Shown one piece after another: positions 49,945 through 58,051 of a stretch of DNA of 64,000 nucleotides. The notes beneath the pieces were generated by a model, which had not been told where the DNA came from, did no database searches, and saw only the letters and a program-made list of their open reading frames with translations. This stretch comes from JALYGY01 sp963800975 (GTDB lineage Bacteria; Actinomycetota; Rubrobacteria; Rubrobacterales; Rubrobacteraceae), in assembly GCA_963800975.1 (NCBI GenBank), contig CAWDDB010000012.1, positions 124,001 to 188,000 on the forward strand, given 5' to 3'. The translations under genes were made by a program, and so were the position numbers. How positions within the stretch are numbered: position 1 is the first letter of the stretch; each line of letters opens with the position of its first letter.

Positions 49945-50787
49945 CTAGTCCTTGAGGGTTGGGACGCTCAGGTACTGCTGCAGGTACTCCTCCTCGAGGT
50001 CCTGCAGCGTTCCGTCGTCCTTCATCTCGCCCAGCACCTCGTTGACGCAGCCGACGAGCGGGTTCCCTTTCTCGAAGAGCATCCCGAACTGCTCGTTCCT
50101 GGGGTACTGACCGACCACCTCGGAGTTGTCTATCTCGAAGTCGCGCAGGTACACCGTCGTAACCAGGTCGGTCACGAAGGCGTCTATCTGGCCGCTCTCC
50201 AGGGCGCTCTTGGCGTCGTTGGTCGTGTCGTAGACCTTGGGTTCCGCGTCCGGCTGGACGGTCTCGTTTATGAAGTCCAGGCTCGTGGTCCCGACCTGCG
50301 CCCCGAGCTGAACGCCCTTGAGGTCCGAGAGGGTCTTGACGTCCGCGGCCGGGGAGTCTTTAAGGACGAGTACGCCCTGGGTGTTGTTGAAGTACCCGTC
50401 CGAGAAGTCGACGGCCTGCTTGCGTTCCGGGGTAATGGTGATCTGGTTTATGTCGAAGTCGTAGTCCTTCGCGCCAGGCGCGTAGGATTTGTTGAACGGC
50501 TCTACGACCCACTTTATGGGGAGGTCCATCCTCTCGGCGATCTCGCTGGCTACCTCGCCCTCGTAGCCGGAGTAGTTCTGCGGGTTGCCCTCGAACCACG
50601 GCGGGTAGGCGGGCTTGTCGGTCGCGACCGTGAGCATCCCGTCCTCGAAGAGCGGCGGGTTCTGCAGGTCGCACGACTGCTGCTCGGACCCTCCTCCCTG
50701 AGCCGAATCTCCCGAGCCTCCCTGCGATCCGCAGCCGGCCAGGAGCAAGCCCGCGGCCAGGATGGCTACCAACACCGTTCGCTTCAT
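49945..50787 (-). CDS. Polar amino acid ABC transporter, substrate-binding lipoprotein
   Basis: 280 residues. Lipobox LLLAGCGS near residue 17, then a Gly/Ser/Gln-rich linker. The family 3 binding fold shows MLTVATDKPAYPPWFEGNPQNYSGYEGEVAS, ITITPERKQAVDFSDGYF and LKGVQLGAQVGTTSLDFI. It delivers an amino acid to the downstream permease and ATPase. The residues PPW and the absence of the usual Arg-rich start do not let me choose between Gln, Glu, His or Arg. Confidence 0.94.
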   Translation of the reverse strand: MKRTVLVAILAAGLLLAGCGSQGGSGDSAQGGGSEQQSCDLQNPPLFEDGMLTVATDKPAYPPWFEGNPQNYSGYEGEVASEIAERMDLPIKWVVEPFNKSYAPGAKDYDFDINQITITPERKQAVDFSDGYFNNTQGVLVLKDSPAADVKTLSDLKGVQLGAQVGTTSLDFINETVQPDAEPKVYDTTNDAKSALESGQIDAFVTDLVTTVYLRDFEIDNSEVVGQYPRNEQFGMLFEKGNPLVGCVNEVLGEMKDDGTLQDLEEEYLQQYLSVPTLKD

Positions 50788-50933
50788 GGCGCCCCTAACT
50801 TTCTAAACTTTCCGCCCAGGGAGCCAGTAATCCCGCCCGCGGCTCCGAGTCCACTCACACGGCGCCAAGTATAGGGAGAGCCAAATAGCGTTGCAATTCA
50901 TGGCAGACTTCAGGCAACTGAATTGGGAATGAG

Positions 50934-51031
50934 GAATTATGAGTTAGGAATTCAATGCCGGAGCATAATCCGTCGGGACGGTAGGCTCACCAACCCTCAA
51001 TTCATCATTCCGCATTCCTAACTCTCAATTC
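50934..51031. repeat. AT-rich inverted repeat element
   Basis: The arms 50934-50951 and 51014-51031 pair at 16 of 18 positions and contain GAGTTAGGAAT; modules such as GGAATGA and GAATT are reused on both sides. Its A+T richness stands out sharply from the rest of the window. It lies in the 309-bp gap before the sigma factor gene, between genes pointing outward, and looks like a dispersed intergenic element or an MITE-type remnant. Confidence 0.6.
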
Positions 51032-51096
51032 TGAGGCGGGAACCTTCCGGTCCCCGGCGTTGTAAGAAGGTAGCAGGCTACTCAAGCGGGAGGGCC

Positions 51097-51648
51097 GTCG
51101 CCTCGGAGGACGCAAAGCTCGCGCAGCGGGCCAAGAACGGTGACAGGGGCGCGTACGAGGATCTGGTGCGCGCCCATCAGGCGGTCGCCTTCAGGACGGC
51201 GTACTTGATCACCGGCGACGCTTCGGAGGCCGAGGACGCAGCCCAGGAGGCGTTCGTCAAGGCTTACCGCGCCCTGAACGGCTTCAGGTCCGGCGCACCC
51301 TTCAGGCCGTGGCTGCTCGCCGTGGTTGCCAACGAGGCGAGGAACCGCCGCAAGGCCGCGGGCCGGCGCCTGGGCCTCGCCCTGCGGGCTGCGGGGGAAG
51401 GCCTAGCCGGTGACGCTCCCTCCCCCGAGACGGCTGCCGTGGCGGCGGAGCGCCGCGCCGAGCTGCTCGCGGCCATCGAGACGCTGCGTGAGGAGGATCG
51501 GCTGGTGATCGGCTACCGCTATTTCTTGCAGCTCACCGAGGCGGAGACGGCCGCGGCCCTGGACTGCGCGCGCGGGACGGTCAAGTCCCGGCTCTCGCGG
51601 GCGCTGGGGAGGCTGCGCGAGAGGATGGTGCAGGATGCCGCCGGATAG
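51097..51648 (+). CDS. ECF RNA polymerase sigma factor (start uncertain)
   Basis: About 183 residues if read from 51097, or 160 from the first canonical start (GTG 51166). The upstream in-frame text AKLAQRAKNGDRGAYEDLVR is plainly the beginning of sigma region 2, so the GTG at 51166 is too late; yet no ATG/GTG/TTG exists between it and an in-frame stop at 51019. Region 2 continues TAYLITGDASEAEDAAQEAFVKAYRAL; region 4 is LREEDRLVIGYRYFLQLTEAETAAALDCARGTVKSRLSRAL. No C-terminal SnoaL-like extension, so it is not ECF41. A GTC or other rare start is possible. Its stop overlaps the anti-sigma gene. Confidence 0.85.
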   Translation, partial: VASEDAKLAQRAKNGDRGAYEDLVRAHQAVAFRTAYLITGDASEAEDAAQEAFVKAYRALNGFRSGAPFRPWLLAVVANEARNRRKAAGRRLGLALRAAGEGLAGDAPSPETAAVAAERRAELLAAIETLREEDRLVIGYRYFLQLTEAETAAALDCARGTVKSRLSRALGRLRERMVQDAAG

Positions 51649-52513
51649 GAACCTCGAAAGGGATCTCGGGGAGCTCGGCGGCCAGATCGATTACCCGCCC
51701 ACCCCCGACCTGGCGCAAACCGTCCGTGTCCGCCTCGAGGAGACCTACGAACCGCCGCCGCGTCGGGGCTGGTTCCCGCAGTGGTGGGCGGCCGCGGCCG
51801 CCGTACTCTTGCTTCTCGCCGTACCCGTCCTCTCCCCCGAGGTTCGCGACGCCGCGACAGGGTGGTTCGTGGCGGAGCAAGCCGGCGGCGGGCAGGCCTC
51901 GACCGGTGAGCAGGCCGCCGGTGGCGCGGAAGAGGGGGCCTCGTCTGTCGGGCAAGAGCCGACGCTAATGGATCAGGAGGGCGATTCGCGGGCGCGCGCC
52001 TCTCAGGCCGGCGGAGGTCAGCCTATGCCTGGCTCGGCCGATGGGGGGCGTCCTTCTAAGGGTGATCCGCGGTACGGGGAGACGGTCCCGCTCCGCGAGG
52101 TGCCAGGCAGGCTCGCTGGCAACGAGCCTCTCCTGCCAGATCTCGGCGCGCCGGACGAGGTCTACGCCCGCGGGGTGTCCCGGAAGGACGGCGTCGTGCT
52201 CGTGTACCGAGCGGAGCGAGGATTGCCGACATCGGGGGGTACGGAGACGGAACTGGTACTTACCGAGGTTCCGGGAAGCGTCGAGATGGCGTACCTCAGG
52301 GGAAGAACCCTGGGGGCTCGAGGCGCCGAGGAGGTAAGCGTGGGTGGCGGGCCAGGCTACTGGGTGCCCGCGGGACGCCGTCCCTCGATCGCGGAGAGAG
52401 CAGGCGAGCTACCCGGGAACGTGCTGTTCTGGGAGCGAGAGGGCCTAGCGCTGCGGCTCGAAGCTGACCTGCCGAAGCGTGAGATGGTCCGGATCGCCGA
52501 GTCCGTGCGCTGA
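51635..52513 (+). CDS. Probable membrane-bound anti-sigma factor
   Basis: 292 residues; ATG lies inside the end of the sigma gene (14-bp overlap). An N-terminal cytoplasmic part of about 50 residues (LERDLGELGGQIDYPPTPDLAQ) precedes one membrane helix (WWAAAAAVLLLLAVPVL), then a Gly/Gln/Ser-rich linker and an extracytoplasmic domain without Cys. Position, overlap and topology indicate an anti-sigma partner; no zinc (HxxxCxxC) motif is present, so it would be a non-ZAS anti-sigma. The ligand-binding role of the external domain is inferred. Confidence 0.65.
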   Translation: MPPDRNLERDLGELGGQIDYPPTPDLAQTVRVRLEETYEPPPRRGWFPQWWAAAAAVLLLLAVPVLSPEVRDAATGWFVAEQAGGGQASTGEQAAGGAEEGASSVGQEPTLMDQEGDSRARASQAGGGQPMPGSADGGRPSKGDPRYGETVPLREVPGRLAGNEPLLPDLGAPDEVYARGVSRKDGVVLVYRAERGLPTSGGTETELVLTEVPGSVEMAYLRGRTLGARGAEEVSVGGGPGYWVPAGRRPSIAERAGELPGNVLFWEREGLALRLEADLPKREMVRIAESVR

Positions 52514-52596
52514 GCCGAGGGGGTCGGGAACCGATCCGGCTCCCGCGCTGTAAACATGATCAGGTGGCCCGCCGAGCTCACGAGGAGGATGTCGGC

Positions 52597-53487
52597 ATGC
52601 GAAAAGTGATATCCGCGACCGCGCTGGCGGCGGTACTCCTGGTCCTCACCCTGCCGGCTTGCGGAGCCAACGGGGGAGGTGCGTCGCGCACCGATGGCTC
52701 GGCCTCGAACGCTGTCTCCCAGGGGTCGGCCGGACGCATCATGCCTGGCTCGGGCGGGGAGTTTGCCGTCGCCGACTCGGCAACATCAGACGAAGCAATC
52801 CCCGTCGGCGACTTCGACCGCAAGATCGTCAAGAGCGCCGAGCTCGGCGTCAGGGCCGAGGAGGTGCGCGAGACCGCGGCCAGCGCGCAGCAGGTCGCCA
52901 ATGACCTCGGCGGCAGCGTGCTCAGTTCCCGCATACAGGGCGACGGACCCGTCTCGGCGGACCTGGTGCTCGTTGTCCCTTCCCCCGAGTTCGAGGAGGC
53001 GCTGGAGGGGTTGAGGGGGCTGGGCAAGAAGGTCACGACGGATACCTTAAGCGGCGAGGACGTGACCGAGGAGTTCGTGGACCTGGAGTCGCGCGAGCGC
53101 AACCTGCTGGCGGCGGAGGGGAGCCTGCTCGAGCTCTACGACAGGGCCGAGAGCGTCAACGCGGCGCTAGCGATCGAGCGCGAGCTCACGAACATCCGCG
53201 GCCAGATCGAACAGGTGCAGGGCAGGATCCAGTACCTCGAAGACCGCACGACGTCGTCCCGGATCTCGCTCAGCATCGAGCCCGTAGCCCGCCCCAAGCC
53301 CGAACCGCCGGCCTGGAGCCCGGCACGCGTCGTGGAGCGCTCCTGGGACGCCTCGCTCGCGGTCCTTCAAGCCCTGGCTACGGTCGTCATCTCTGCCCTC
53401 GTCTTCGGCTGGTGGCTCACGCCGTTGCTCCTGGCCGGGTTTGTGTTCTGGAGGCGACGCCTCCGGACGCCTGCGGACCCGAGCTGA
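52597..53487 (+). CDS. DUF4349 domain lipoprotein
   Basis: 296 residues from the ATG after AGGAGG. Lipobox LTLPACGA near residue 20. DUF4349 spans most of the rest: IVKSAELGVRAEEVRETAAS, SGEDVTEEFVDLESRERNLLAAE, a coiled coil NIRGQIEQVQGRIQYLEDRTT and SRISLSIEP, then a C-terminal membrane helix (VVISALVFGWWLTPLLLAGF). It probably spans the envelope as a stress-responsive protein. It follows the sigma/anti-sigma pair by 83 bp and is a natural regulon member. Confidence 0.87.
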   Translation: MRKVISATALAAVLLVLTLPACGANGGGASRTDGSASNAVSQGSAGRIMPGSGGEFAVADSATSDEAIPVGDFDRKIVKSAELGVRAEEVRETAASAQQVANDLGGSVLSSRIQGDGPVSADLVLVVPSPEFEEALEGLRGLGKKVTTDTLSGEDVTEEFVDLESRERNLLAAEGSLLELYDRAESVNAALAIERELTNIRGQIEQVQGRIQYLEDRTTSSRISLSIEPVARPKPEPPAWSPARVVERSWDASLAVLQALATVVISALVFGWWLTPLLLAGFVFWRRRLRTPADPS

Positions 53488-53620
53488 AGGGCGCGGAGCC
53501 TGCACGGCGAGGTTTGCGGCCAGCTCGACGCGGAGGCGTTGGGAGCAGGCTCCAAAGCGTAGGGCTGGTGGCTATCTATTTTGCTGGCCATTCCCGCGGC
53601 CGTCGAGAAGGGGTGGCTCG

Positions 53621-53974
53621 CTAGCGCCCGAAGAACGACACCTGCTGGAAGCGCAGGCCGCCCAGGATCTGCTCCACTCGCGCTTCGGACAGCGACCCGA
53701 TCCGCTCCCCCAGCTGGGCTTTGTCGACCGAAGTGATCTGCGACACTACCACGACGCTCTGCCTGGGCAGGTTCCCTTCGCCCACCTCGAGCAGGACATT
53801 CCCCGGCTCGCTCGCCCGGCGCAAGTTCGACGTCAGCGCGCACACGACCACGGTCGTGATGCGCGAATGGTTGAGGACGTCGTCCTGAACCACCACGTGC
53901 GGATGGGAGTAGCTCGACGCAGACCCTCGCGAGTCGTCCGATCCTATCCAGAACACATCCCCGCGGTTGATCAT
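53621..53974 (-). CDS. PemK/MazF-like type II toxin
   Basis: 117 residues from the ATG at 53974. INRGDVFWIGSDDSRGSASSYSHPHVVVQDD is the PemK/MazF beginning (GDVxxxxxxxxxGSExxxxRPxxVVxxD pattern), followed by TTVVVCALTSNLRRASEPGNVLL and SVVVVSQITSVDKAQLGERIG. The usual Arg of RPxVV is replaced by His (SHPHVVV). MazF proteins are RNA endoribonucleases. No antitoxin gene is recognisable on either side, so it is either solitary or controlled in trans; a domesticated, inactive member is possible. Confidence 0.8.
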   Translation of the reverse strand: MINRGDVFWIGSDDSRGSASSYSHPHVVVQDDVLNHSRITTVVVCALTSNLRRASEPGNVLLEVGEGNLPRQSVVVVSQITSVDKAQLGERIGSLSEARVEQILGGLRFQQVSFFGR

Positions 53975-54138
53975 CGCTGAATGGTGCCCGTCGGTTCTCC
54001 TGTGGTCATTCTCGAGAGCGCTCGTGAGGTCACCCCGAAGGATAGCAGGCGTTCCCGCCCACCCTCGCACCTACCCGCATAGCCTCGACCGCAACCTGGA
54101 ATCTTCTGGAGCGGGCCAACGGCGTCCGAGGAGAGGCG

Positions 54139-54534
54139 CTAGTCCAGCTCGTAGTCGAGCTCGAAGGTGTGTCCGCCGTCTGGTTCGTTGGAGATCCTGG
54201 CCTCCCCGCTCAGGCCACTCAGCTCGTCCGTGCCTGAGTCCGGCACCACCGACCACGAGGCCGAAGGCTCGCCGCCGGAGCTGGCGGTATGGTGCAGCAC
54301 GAAGCTCCCCGGGCGACCGTTGACGCGGCCCACGACGCGCTCGAAGCCGACGTAGGCCGCGGAACCCTCCTCCGCGCCGTAGGCCATGAGCAACTCGGCG
54401 GTGCTCTCGCCCTCGACGTCGCCGCGGAAGGTCTTCGTCAGGCGCGTGCGGGTCAGCTTCACGCCGTTCCGCTCGTCGTAGGGCTCCTCGTCCCAGCTGT
54501 CGATCTCGAAGGTGCCTATCGCGTGGTAGCTCAT
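54139..54534 (-). CDS. DUF3224 domain-containing protein
   Basis: 131 residues from the ATG after AGGAGG (the open frame continues upstream without coding look). YHAIGTFEIDSWDEEPYDE, LTRTRLTKTFRGDVEGESTAELLMAYG, GSFVLHHTASSGGEPSASWSVVPDSGTDELSGLSGEARI and a final FELDYELD are the DUF3224 pattern, predicted to form an antiparallel beta barrel. Function unknown. Divergent from the MTH938-type gene. Confidence 0.88.
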   Translation of the reverse strand: MSYHAIGTFEIDSWDEEPYDERNGVKLTRTRLTKTFRGDVEGESTAELLMAYGAEEGSAAYVGFERVVGRVNGRPGSFVLHHTASSGGEPSASWSVVPDSGTDELSGLSGEARISNEPDGGHTFELDYELD

Positions 54535-54691
54535 GCCGGCCTCCTCCTGGTAACACTCGATCGTAACCTGAAGCATACGGTGCATGACCGTCGTTCCCAA
54601 CCGGGAAGTACGGGGTAGAAACGTTGAGACCGAGACACCAGGTAGGGTGTCTCGCGATGCGGATGTGGTGTCGGCGGTAGAAGGAGGCACG

Positions 54692-55069
54692 ATGGATCCG
54701 GACGTTAGCTCTCCGAAGGTCACGAGCCTGACCTGGGGACGCCTCGAGGTCGAGGGCGAGGAGCGTCCCTACAAGGACGCCAAGCTCTTCCCTGGGGGCG
54801 CGAGGGAATGGGACTGGAACGAGACCGGGACGCGCCACGAGCCGGGGATCCAGCCGGCCGACGTCGAGGAGTTGCTAGATCGCGGGGCAACGGAGGTTGT
54901 GCTCTCGGAAGGTTTCCACGGGCGCCTCGGCGTCACGCCGCAGGCGCTGCGGTCGCTCGAAGATCGGGGTGTCACCGTGCACATCCGGGAGACGGGGGAG
55001 GCGATCTCGCTCTACAACGAGCTGAGGCAGACGGGGAAGGTGGGGGCCCTGATCCACTCCACCTGCTAG
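54692..55069 (+). CDS. MTH938/NDUFAF3-like domain protein
   Basis: 125 residues from the ATG after AAGGAGG. VTSLTWGRLEVEGEERPYKDAKLFPGGAREWDW, then IQPADVEELLDRGATEVVLSEG and SLYNELRQTGKVGALIHSTC match the MTH938 fold (Pfam DUF498). Eukaryotic relatives assist complex I assembly; bacterial ones have no assigned role. Not in an obvious operon. Confidence 0.85.
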   Translation: MDPDVSSPKVTSLTWGRLEVEGEERPYKDAKLFPGGAREWDWNETGTRHEPGIQPADVEELLDRGATEVVLSEGFHGRLGVTPQALRSLEDRGVTVHIRETGEAISLYNELRQTGKVGALIHSTC

Positions 55070-55331
55070 CCTGGGAGCGGTGCTGCCGCTGGCCGGCCTG
55101 GTGTAGCATGTGCCCGAGTGGTCCCGAGCTGCTTCGCTTGGCAAGGGCCTTCGGTCCGGGCACGGCTCGTGGCGTTCCTGCCGCGACGCTCTGTCGCGCC
55201 CAATCGGCGAAAAGTAGTACGGTAAACGCTTCACCTCCGCGCGACGCGCGTTCCAACGTATCGGGTGGACGGTCGAGGTGTTTCTCGCGAAGGTGCGTTG
55301 GGAAAGCGGTCGGCGGAAGGAAGGTATCACG

Positions 55332-56999
55332 GTGCAGCAGTCGCAGAGGAACAGGTCCGAGGTCGGGGTCGTATTCTGGGTGTCGGCCGCGATCGCGCTT
55401 GCGTTCATAGTCTGGGGGGTACTCGCCCCGGAAAACTTCGGCGCCGTGACGCAGGGGGTTTTCGATTGGGTGGTCTCGAACCTGGGCTGGTTCTACCTGT
55501 TGGCGGGGAACTTCTTCCTGGTCTTCGTGATCATCCTGGCCCTCAGCCGTTACGGCAACCTCCGGATCGGCAAAGAGGGCGAGAGCCCGCAGTTCAGCAC
55601 CTTCGCGTGGTTCGCAATGCTGTTCCAGGCGGGGATGGGACCGTCCCTCATCTTCTGGGGCGTTGCCGAGCCGCTCTCCCACTACAGCGCCCCGCCCTTC
55701 GGCCTGGCGAGTCCCAACACGACGGAGGCAGCCCAGGTGGGGATGCAGTACACCTACTTCCACTGGGCGCTGCACCCGTGGGCCATGTACGCCATCGTCG
55801 GGCTCGTGGTTGGGTACTTTAGCTTCCGCAGGGACGAGCCAGGCCTTATGAGTCCGGTGTTCAGGCCCCTGTTCGGCGACCGGGTAGACGGTCCCCTGGG
55901 AAAGACCATAGACGTGATGGCCGTCCTCGCTGTTTTGTTCGGCGTCGCCGTCGCCCTGGGTCAGGCCGGGCTGCAGCTCACCGCGGGGCTCGGCGAGACC
56001 TTCGGTACCCCGACGGGGGTTACCGTGCAACTTATCGTCATCGGCGTCACCACGATCGCCTTCATGATCTCGGCCTCCACGGCGATAGATAAGGGGATCA
56101 ACTACCTCAGCCAGATCAGCATGTACGTGGCCGCCGTATTGCTCGTCTTCTTCCTCGTCATGGGGCCCACGGCCACGCAGCTCGGCGCCCTGACGCAGGG
56201 TATCGGTGACTACCTCGGCGGCATCATCCCGATGAGCTTCAGGGTGGAGTCCTTCGATCAGGACAACGCCTGGCTCGGCAGTTGGACCGTGTTCTACTGG
56301 TCGTGGTGGATCGCCTGGTGTCCGTATGTGGGCCTATTTATCGCCCGCATCTCCCGCGGGCGCACCATAAGGCAGTTCGTCCTCGGCACCGTCATCGGGC
56401 CGAGCGTGGTCACCTTCGTGTGGATCGCCGTGTTCGGGGGATCGGCCCTCTACCTCGCCCAGACGCAGGGCGGGAGCATAGCCGAGCGGGTCGCCGGCGA
56501 CCCGGCCTCCGGGATGTTCGTCTTCCTGCAGCAGTTCCCGCTCGCCCTCCCCATGTCGATCCTGACGCTAGTCGTGCTCTGGATCTTCTTCGTAGCCGGC
56601 GCGGACGCGGGGTCCGTCGTGCTCGGCAGCCTGTCCACCGGCGGTCCACAGGAACCGAAGCGCTGGATCAAGCTGGCCTGGGGCGCGGCGATGGCGGTGA
56701 TCGCGGGGATACTGCTCGTGGCCGGTGGCCTCGGCGCGCTGCAGTCGGCCTCCGTCCTGTTCGGGGCGCCCTTCGCGTTCATCATGGTCCTGATGTGCGT
56801 GTCCTTCCTGAAACACCTGCGCACCGAGGCGCGCGGCGAAGGCCAGCCGGGAGAGGGGGACGCGCCAGTCGCGGATCGCCGTAGGGAGACGCCGCCCCCG
56901 GCCGAGCCCGCGCCGGGCCAGGCGTTCGCCGCCGAGGAGCCGGAACGCGGCAACAACAGGCAGCCCGGGATAGGTAAGCCGGGGGTGGAGGGACGATGA
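55332..56999 (+). CDS. BCCT family transporter (betaine/choline/carnitine type)
   Basis: 555 residues, GTG after GGAAGG. Twelve helices and the family landmarks: AGMGPSLIFWGVAEPL near residue 94, WALHPWAMYAIVGLVVGY, and WTVFYWSWWIAWCPYVGLFIARISRGRTIRQF near residue 320 (Trp-rich substrate box). A 75-residue hydrophilic, charged C-tail follows. BCCT carriers import compatible solutes such as glycine betaine with Na+ or H+. The stop overlaps the start of a betaine-binding-protein gene, an uncommon partner for this carrier type. Confidence 0.94.
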   Translation: MQQSQRNRSEVGVVFWVSAAIALAFIVWGVLAPENFGAVTQGVFDWVVSNLGWFYLLAGNFFLVFVIILALSRYGNLRIGKEGESPQFSTFAWFAMLFQAGMGPSLIFWGVAEPLSHYSAPPFGLASPNTTEAAQVGMQYTYFHWALHPWAMYAIVGLVVGYFSFRRDEPGLMSPVFRPLFGDRVDGPLGKTIDVMAVLAVLFGVAVALGQAGLQLTAGLGETFGTPTGVTVQLIVIGVTTIAFMISASTAIDKGINYLSQISMYVAAVLLVFFLVMGPTATQLGALTQGIGDYLGGIIPMSFRVESFDQDNAWLGSWTVFYWSWWIAWCPYVGLFIARISRGRTIRQFVLGTVIGPSVVTFVWIAVFGGSALYLAQTQGGSIAERVAGDPASGMFVFLQQFPLALPMSILTLVVLWIFFVAGADAGSVVLGSLSTGGPQEPKRWIKLAWGAAMAVIAGILLVAGGLGALQSASVLFGAPFAFIMVLMCVSFLKHLRTEARGEGQPGEGDAPVADRRRETPPPAEPAPGQAFAAEEPERGNNRQPGIGKPGVEGR

Positions 57000-57982
57000 C
57001 CCCGCGAGGTCCGCGCGCGATTCTCTCCTTTCTCGTCGCCACTTTCTGCGTTGCGCTGGCCGCGGGGTGCGGCGGGGGCGGAGGCGAGGACGGGGTAAGG
57101 ATCGCCGGTGATCAGTTCAGGCTGAGCGGAACGCAGAGGGACGCCCAGTTCACCGTGGGGTCCGACGCCTTTACCGAGCAGGAGGTGCTCGGCGCCATCA
57201 CGGTCAAGGTTCTCGAGGCGGCCGACGCCACCGTCATCGACAGGACGGGTCTCGGGGGCAACGAGGCCGTACGAGCGGCGCTCGAGAACGGCGAGATAGA
57301 CATGGTCTGGGAGTACACGGCCACGGGATGGCTGGTCCACCTCTCCGAGACCGAATCCATAACCGATCCGCAAGAGCAGTACGAGGCAGTGGCCGGGCAA
57401 GACCTCGAAGAGAACGGCATCAGGTGGCTCGAGCCGGCGCCCGGAAACGACACCTACGCCATAGCGTCGAGCGAGCAAACCCGCCGGGACCTCGGCGTCG
57501 AGAACATCTCGGATCTGGCCCGGCTGGCCGAGGAGCGCCCGGAGGAGGCGACGCTTTGCCTCAACAACGACGACGACTTTCGTACGCGGTTCGACGGGCT
57601 GCCGGGCCTGCAGCGGGTCTACGGCTTCCAGTTCCCAGAGCAGAACCTCGTCGAGATGTCCCTCGAAGCCGTCTACGGAGCCGTGCAGGACGGCGAGATC
57701 TGCAACTTCGGCGTGGTCTTCACGACCAGCGGGTTTTTGCAGGAGGCTAACCTGCGCCTCCTCGAAGACGATAAGGACTTCTTCGCCGTCTACAACCCGT
57801 CCCTGACCATCCGCCAGGAGACCTTCGAGCAGTACCCGCAGCTGAGCGAGGTCTTTGTCCCCATCTCCAGGAGACTGGACACCGAGACGCTGCGGAGGCT
57901 GAACTACCAGGTCGAGGTCGAGGGCGAGACCCCCGGAGCGGTGGCCGAACGCTGGCTCCGAGAGGAAGGATTTATAGAGTAG
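56996..57982 (+). CDS. Glycine betaine-type (OpuAC) substrate-binding lipoprotein
   Basis: 328 residues, ATG overlapping the BCCT stop. Lipobox CVALAAGCGG near residue 23. QFTVGSDAFTEQEVLGAITVKVLEAADATVIDRTGLGGNEAVRAALENGEIDMVWEY is the OpuAC/ProX N-terminal lobe pattern; the C-terminal lobe includes YNPSLTIRQETFEQYPQLSEVF. No ABC ATPase or permease is adjacent. It may feed a distant ABC system or sense betaine for the BCCT carrier. Confidence 0.88.
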   Translation: MTPRGPRAILSFLVATFCVALAAGCGGGGGEDGVRIAGDQFRLSGTQRDAQFTVGSDAFTEQEVLGAITVKVLEAADATVIDRTGLGGNEAVRAALENGEIDMVWEYTATGWLVHLSETESITDPQEQYEAVAGQDLEENGIRWLEPAPGNDTYAIASSEQTRRDLGVENISDLARLAEERPEEATLCLNNDDDFRTRFDGLPGLQRVYGFQFPEQNLVEMSLEAVYGAVQDGEICNFGVVFTTSGFLQEANLRLLEDDKDFFAVYNPSLTIRQETFEQYPQLSEVFVPISRRLDTETLRRLNYQVEVEGETPGAVAERWLREEGFIE

Positions 57983-57984
57983 GT

Positions 57985-58006
57985 GGGGCGGTTCGTGAAC
58001 CGCCCC
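57985..58006. repeat. Dispersed palindrome, copy 3 with compensatory change
   Basis: GGGGCGGTTC-GT-GAACCGCCCC: compared with the other two copies the seventh arm position changes from C to G and its partner from G to C, keeping the pairing. It lies between convergent genes, 2 bp after the binding-protein stop. Confidence 0.75.
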
Positions 58007-58051
58007 TGCCTGTGAACCAGGGCGTCGGGTCCGGGGTGCCGAAGCGGGGTG

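Noticed and set aside
51097..51648. ECF41 sigma factor as the partner of the promoter at 8252-8278
   Set aside because: The protein ends just after region 4 and lacks the approximately 100-residue C-terminal extension that defines ECF41.
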